A stretch of 9,208 bases of DNA from Chloroflexota bacterium. Its GTDB lineage: Bacteria > Chloroflexota > Dehalococcoidia > SAR202 > UBA11138. The notes beneath the pieces are model-generated. The model had not been told where the DNA came from, made no database searches, and saw only the letters and a list, made by a program, of their open reading frames with translations. Positions 6,018 through 9,208 of this stretch are shown here, piece by piece. The translations under genes were made by a program, and so were the position numbers. The first letter of the stretch is position 1. Every line of letters begins with the position of its first letter. The stretch spans positions 1 through 9,208 of the forward strand of contig JADFQF010000033.1 of the NCBI GenBank assembly GCA_022561955.1, in the 5' to 3' direction.

Positions 6018-6881
6018 CTAGGCTTGGACCGCCGCGGCTCCTCCGACGATGTCGAGAAGCTCATTGGTTATGGATTCCTGCCGGACCTTGTTCATCTCCA
6101 GCGTCAGGTCGCCTGCCATCTCGTTGGCGCTGTCCGTCGCGTTACGCATGGCAACCATGCGCGCCGACTGCTCGCTGGCTATGGACTCGAGGACCGCGTG
6201 GTAGACCTGCATGTCGACGAATCGCGGCAACAGCTGCGACAGCACCGTCAAGCCGTCCGGCTCGAATATGTAGCCTACCGTCTGTCCCGGCGCCAGCTCT
6301 GCGGGAACCACCGGCAGCAGCGGTTCCACGACGGGCCTTTGCACCGTCGTGTTTACGTACTTTGCGTAGGCTACGTAAACGGCGTCCACCTCCTCGCTAC
6401 TGTATCCATCTGCGACCACGTGCGATATGGGCGTAATGTCTGTGAACGTCGGTCGATCGCCTAACTCTGTGAACACGGCCTTGACGTCCTGCCCGGCGCG
6501 GACCATGAAGTCTCGGCCCTTGCGCCCGACGGCGATGACCGTCACGTGGGCGTCCTGCTCGACGATGAACTGGGCGGCGGCGCGATTTATGTTCGCGTTT
6601 AGTCCGCCTGTCAGGCCCCTATCGGGAGTGATCACTAGCAGCGAGACGTTTTTGACCTCTTCCCGACGCCTCAAGAGGGGGTGTGTCTCCTCCTCTTCGA
6701 TGGTCTGGGCCGCCAGGTCCGCCAGGAGGCCTAGAATGTGCTCCGAATAGGGCCTTCCGGCCAGGGCGGTCTCCTGGACGCGCCGCATCTTGGACGCCGC
6801 AATCATCGACATCGCCTTCGTGATCTTGGCGGTGTTTTCGACGCTTCGTATGCGCCTCTTTATCTGTCTTACACTCGGCAT
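6018..6881 (-). CDS. atpG: F1Fo ATP synthase gamma subunit
   Basis: Central rotor shaft of F1, turning inside the alpha3beta3 hexamer. The 287 residues are the usual length. The N-terminal coiled-coil helix begins MPSVRQIKRRIRSVENTAKITKAM, here read as RQIKRRIRSVENT (5-17) and KITKAMSMIAASKMRR (19-34). The central Rossmann-like domain holds ITPDRGLTGGLNANI near 84-98. The C-terminal helix carries the conserved SEQSARMVAMRNATDSA and ends with VRQESITNELLDIVGGAAA. Nothing is missing. ATG 6881 fits the family N-terminus exactly, though the ribosome-binding site is weak (GGA about 9 nt upstream). It starts 20 nt after the atpA stop, so translational coupling to atpA is plausible. Confidence 0.97.
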   Translation of the reverse strand: MPSVRQIKRRIRSVENTAKITKAMSMIAASKMRRVQETALAGRPYSEHILGLLADLAAQTIEEEETHPLLRRREEVKNVSLLVITPDRGLTGGLNANINRAAAQFIVEQDAHVTVIAVGRKGRDFMVRAGQDVKAVFTELGDRPTFTDITPISHVVADGYSSEEVDAVYVAYAKYVNTTVQRPVVEPLLPVVPAELAPGQTVGYIFEPDGLTVLSQLLPRFVDMQVYHAVLESIASEQSARMVAMRNATDSANEMAGDLTLEMNKVRQESITNELLDIVGGAAAVQA

Positions 6882-6901
6882 TTTGCTGTATCCGTACCGT
6901 C

Positions 6902-8413
6902 CTAGTAGGGGACGTTGGCCTTGAAGTCTTCCAGCGCCGCGTTCAGCCCGCTCTCGATTTCGTCGGTGATATCTTTGATATCGGCGATCTTCGCCATGAG
7001 GTCCGAATGGTTTGCGGCCATGTAGCTCCGGAAGGCGGCCTCGAAGGCTAGGATCTTCGAGATTTCCACGTCGTCCAGATGGCCGTTGACCAGGGCAAAC
7101 AGGATTGAAGCCTGGTCCTCGAGTGAAAGCGGAGAGTTCTGGCCCTGCTTCAGCAGCTCGGTGGCACGCTGGCCTCTTTCCAGCTGCGCCCGCGTCGCCG
7201 CGTCCAGGTCGGACGTCCCGAACTGGGCGAATGTCACCAGCTCGCGGTACTGAGCAAGGTCGAGCCTGAGACGCCCGGCGACCTTCCGAATGGCGGGTGT
7301 CTGCGCCGCGCTACCCACTCGGGAGACGGAGAGCCCTGCATTCACGGCGGGCCGGATGCCCGAGTTGAATAGCTCCGTCTCCAGGTAGATCTGGCCGTCC
7401 GTGATGGAGATGACGTTCGTAGGCACGTAGGCCGAAACGTCTCCCGCCAGGGTCTCGATTATTGGCAGCGCGGTGATCGAACCGCCGCCGTGCTCGTCGT
7501 CGAGCCTCGCCGCGCGTTCGAGCAGACGGCTGTGAAGGTAGAATACGTCGCCGGGGTACGCCTCTCTTCCGGGAGGCCGTCTCAGCAGCAGCGACATCTG
7601 CCTGTAGGCCCAGGCGTGCTTGGACAGGTCGTCGTACACGATGAGGGCATCCTTGCCCTCGCTCATGAACTGCTCAGCCATGGTGCAGCCCGAGTACGGC
7701 GCCAGATACTGCATCGGCGCAGGTTCTGCGGCGTTTGCGGCCACGACTATGGTGTGTTCCATCGCGCCGTGCTGTTCGAGTAGTGCGACCATCTGAGCAA
7801 CCTTGCTCGCCTTCTGGCCTATGGCCACGTAGATGCAAAGCAGGTCGCCGCCCTTCTGGTTGATGATGGCGTCGATGGCGATGGTGGACTTGCCCGTGGA
7901 GCGGTCGCCGATGATGAGCTCTCGCTGGCCTCTGCCTATGGGAATCATGGCGTCGATGGCCTTGATGCCGGTCTGCACCGGCGTATCGACGGACTTGCGA
8001 ACGGCCACGTTGGGGGCGACGACTTCAACTTCACGATTCATGGTCGTGTTTACGGGGCCTTTGCCGTCAATGGGCTGCCCCAGGGCGTTCACTACACGGC
8101 CTATGAGGGCATCTCCCACCGGTATCTCGACGACGCGTCCGGTCCCTCTGACCTCGGTGCCCTCTTTTATCGAGAGAGGATCGCCGAGTATCACCGTGCC
8201 TACGCTGTCCTCCTCCAGGTTCAGGGCCATGCCCATGACCCCGCCCTCGAACTCGATGAGCTCGTTGTAAGCTACGCCGGACAGGCCGTGGACACGCGCG
8301 ATGCCGTCGCCGACCTCGACGACGACGCCGACGTCGACCATGCTGATGCCCTTGCCGAACTCCTCGATCTGGCGCTTGATTACAGATGCGATGTCTTGTC
8401 CTCGGACCGCCAT
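6902..8413 (-). CDS. atpA: F1Fo ATP synthase alpha subunit
   Basis: Non-catalytic nucleotide-binding subunit of the F1 hexamer, which supplies the arginine finger to the catalytic beta sites. From ATG 8413 it has 503 residues, the family norm. Landmarks are [19 protein letters not shown] at the N-terminus, [11 protein letters not shown] (34-44), Walker [10 protein letters not shown] (169-177), [20 protein letters not shown] (259-278), [20 protein letters not shown] (281-300), [10 protein letters not shown] with the probable arginine finger Arg365 (362-371), and [11 protein letters not shown] (382-392). The Walker loop reads GDRSTGKST where GDRQTGKTA is usual. An ATG at 8443 would add ten residues. 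ATG 8413 is preferred because GGAGG lies 5 nt upstream and the resulting N-terminus matches the family. Confidence 0.97.
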   Translation of the reverse strand: MAVRGQDIASVIKRQIEEFGKGISMVDVGVVVEVGDGIARVHGLSGVAYNELIEFEGGVMGMALNLEEDSVGTVILGDPLSIKEGTEVRGTGRVVEIPVGDALIGRVVNALGQPIDGKGPVNTTMNREVEVVAPNVAVRKSVDTPVQTGIKAIDAMIPIGRGQRELIIGDRSTGKSTIAIDAIINQKGGDLLCIYVAIGQKASKVAQMVALLEQHGAMEHTIVVAANAAEPAPMQYLAPYSGCTMAEQFMSEGKDALIVYDDLSKHAWAYRQMSLLLRRPPGREAYPGDVFYLHSRLLERAARLDDEHGGGSITALPIIETLAGDVSAYVPTNVISITDGQIYLETELFNSGIRPAVNAGLSVSRVGSAAQTPAIRKVAGRLRLDLAQYRELVTFAQFGTSDLDAATRAQLERGQRATELLKQGQNSPLSLEDQASILFALVNGHLDDVEISKILAFEAAFRSYMAANHSDLMAKIADIKDITDEIESGLNAALEDFKANVPY

Positions 8414-8516
8414 GTCAGCCTCCGTCAATACCTGGGTAGACATCCCTGCCTTGCGGCCGGATGTCTTTCCTTATTTTATCTTAGGGTTCAAAGATAGCGG
8501 CGGAAATCGAGAGCCT

Positions 8517-8534
8517 TCCCGACTGCTATCGGGA
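8517..8534 (-). other. Perfect hairpin with the atpH stop codon in its loop
   Basis: TCCCGA (8517-8522) and TCGGGA (8529-8534) form a 6-bp perfect stem with a 6-nt loop. On the minus strand the first arm is the Ser-Arg end of atpH, and the TAG stop (8528-8526) is in the loop. No T-run follows. The rest of the 112-nt gap to atpA shows only a weak TATCTT/AAGATA inverted repeat and no convincing promoter. Confidence 0.6.
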
Positions 8535-9062
8535 TGCTATCCCTCTTTTCATCTCCGCCAGCCTGGTTCTCGTGCTGCCGTCAATGACGCGGTCACCTAC
8601 TCGCGCCACGAAGCCGCCGATCAGCTCCGGCTCGACCCTCGTCGTAATCGTTACTTCCTTGCCAACGATGCTCTTCAGAAGGTCCGCGATTCGCCTCTGC
8701 TGGTCATCGTCGATGTCCACCGCCGTCGCCACGTCCGCCCGCTCGATGCCGGAATGAGCGTCCAGCAGCTCTTGATAGACTTCCGTGATGTCCGGAATCA
8801 GGCCGGCGGAATTTCGGCTTGCCAGCAGGGAAACCATGTTCAAGGCCAGGGGGTTAACATGGTCCTCCAGGGAGTTCTTGATGACCTGGACCTTCTGCGC
8901 CGCGGTCACCTGCGGCGCATTAAGAAATTCCAAAAACTCCGTGTCTTGCAGGGCGTTCGCCAGCAGAGTCAGATCGTCGAGCCATCTGTCCAGGCCGTCA
9001 TGCTCCAGCGCCAACTGGAACACGGCCTGGGCATATCTTCTTGATGAGCCGCCTTTTGGCAT
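8526..9062 (-). CDS. atpH: F1Fo ATP synthase delta subunit (OSCP)
   Basis: Peripheral-stalk subunit that ties the top of the alpha3beta3 hexamer to the b subunits, holding the stator. The 178 residues are typical. The N-terminal six-helix domain is marked by SRRYAQAVFQLALEHDGLD (7-25) and the conserved EFLNAPQVTAAQK. The C-terminal part has VTITTRVEPELIGGFVARVG and ends DGSTRTRLAEMKRGIASR, the diagnostic LIGGf-v-vGd-viDgS pattern. ATG 9062 is the first in frame after closely spaced stops; its ribosome-binding site (AGGTAGGA) is about 12 nt away and weak. It lies between atpF and atpA, as in the standard operon. Confidence 0.95.
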   Translation of the reverse strand: MPKGGSSRRYAQAVFQLALEHDGLDRWLDDLTLLANALQDTEFLEFLNAPQVTAAQKVQVIKNSLEDHVNPLALNMVSLLASRNSAGLIPDITEVYQELLDAHSGIERADVATAVDIDDDQQRRIADLLKSIVGKEVTITTRVEPELIGGFVARVGDRVIDGSTRTRLAEMKRGIASR

Positions 9063-9107
9063 TATCTACTTGTCCTACCTTGATAGCCTACTTGGACCGA
9101 GGTTTCC

Positions 9108-9120
9108 CAATCGCCGATTG
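9108..9120 (-). other. Small hairpin between atpF and atpH
   Basis: CAATC-GCC-GATTG is a 5-bp stem with a 3-nt loop. A second weak pairing (CCCA/TGGG around 9122-9133) lies next to it. They occupy the 96-nt gap between atpF and atpH and have no T-run. Confidence 0.35.
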
Positions 9121-9158
9121 TCCCATTATTGGGAGAGGTCCTGTCCAAATGAGAAGGC

Positions 9159-9208
9159 TTAGTTGTTCCGGTTCACTAGGGCGCCCTCTTCCATCACCTG
9201 GTCGATCA
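9159..9208 (-). CDS. atpF: Probable C-terminus of F1Fo ATP synthase b subunit (partial)
   Basis: Only the last 15 codons are in the window: IDQVMEEGALVNRNN followed by TAA (9161-9159), the rest lying beyond the right edge. The peptide is too short to identify by itself, but a terminal LID-type helix end is usual for the b subunit. In the standard operon order atpF precedes atpH on the same strand. The assignment rests mainly on position. The b subunit would be the membrane-anchored peripheral-stalk dimer to which the delta subunit binds. Confidence 0.6.
   Translation of the reverse strand, partial: IDQVMEEGALVNRNN

Noticed and set aside
8465..8500. Internal promoter before atpA (TAAAAT on the minus strand)
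   Set aside because: The -10-like hexamer has no -35 match at 16-18 nt upstream.

Overview
The window is a bacterial chromosomal segment devoted to central energy metabolism. A Chloroflexota-type bacterium (Dehalococcoidia or relatives) is my best guess. This rests on a Rex repressor next to a Gram-positive-like citrate synthase, moderately high GC, and a short Cys/His zinc-site protein of a kind I associate with that group. The taxonomic call is inference.

The right half (about 4062-9208) is the F1 part of an F1Fo ATP synthase operon on the minus strand, in the classical order atpF (only the last codons visible), atpH (delta), atpA (alpha), atpG (gamma), atpD (beta), atpC (epsilon). The Fo genes atpB and atpE would lie beyond base 9208. 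Three of the intercistronic gaps (atpF-atpH, atpH-atpA, atpG-atpD) are about 90-110 nt and contain hairpins. The other two are short. A strong intrinsic terminator lies about 90 nt beyond atpC.

The region 3467-4061 carries no gene. It lies between the convergent ends of rex and atpC and is repeat-built. Two 66-bp direct repeats, each containing the same terminator hairpin, flank a roughly 300-bp MITE-like element with 25-43-bp terminal inverted repeats and a copy of a CCTTCGACAGGCT-type dispersed repeat.

The left half has rex on the plus strand, divergent from citrate synthase on the minus strand. Their 450-bp intergenic region holds a near-consensus promoter for each gene and a very good Rex operator just upstream of the rex promoter, so autoregulation by NADH/NAD+ is likely. 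Downstream of citrate synthase, in the same direction, are a small CxHH...CxxC protein gene, a terminator-like hairpin, and a MidA/NDUFAF7-family methyltransferase gene that runs off the left edge. In mitochondria this family acts in complex I assembly.

Together the genes cover TCA-cycle entry (citrate synthase), redox sensing (Rex), ATP synthesis (F1Fo) and possibly respiratory-complex maturation (MidA). I see no defence system, CRISPR array, phage gene, transposase, tRNA or rRNA. The unusual content is in the intergenic repeats, the hairpins and the small zinc-site protein.
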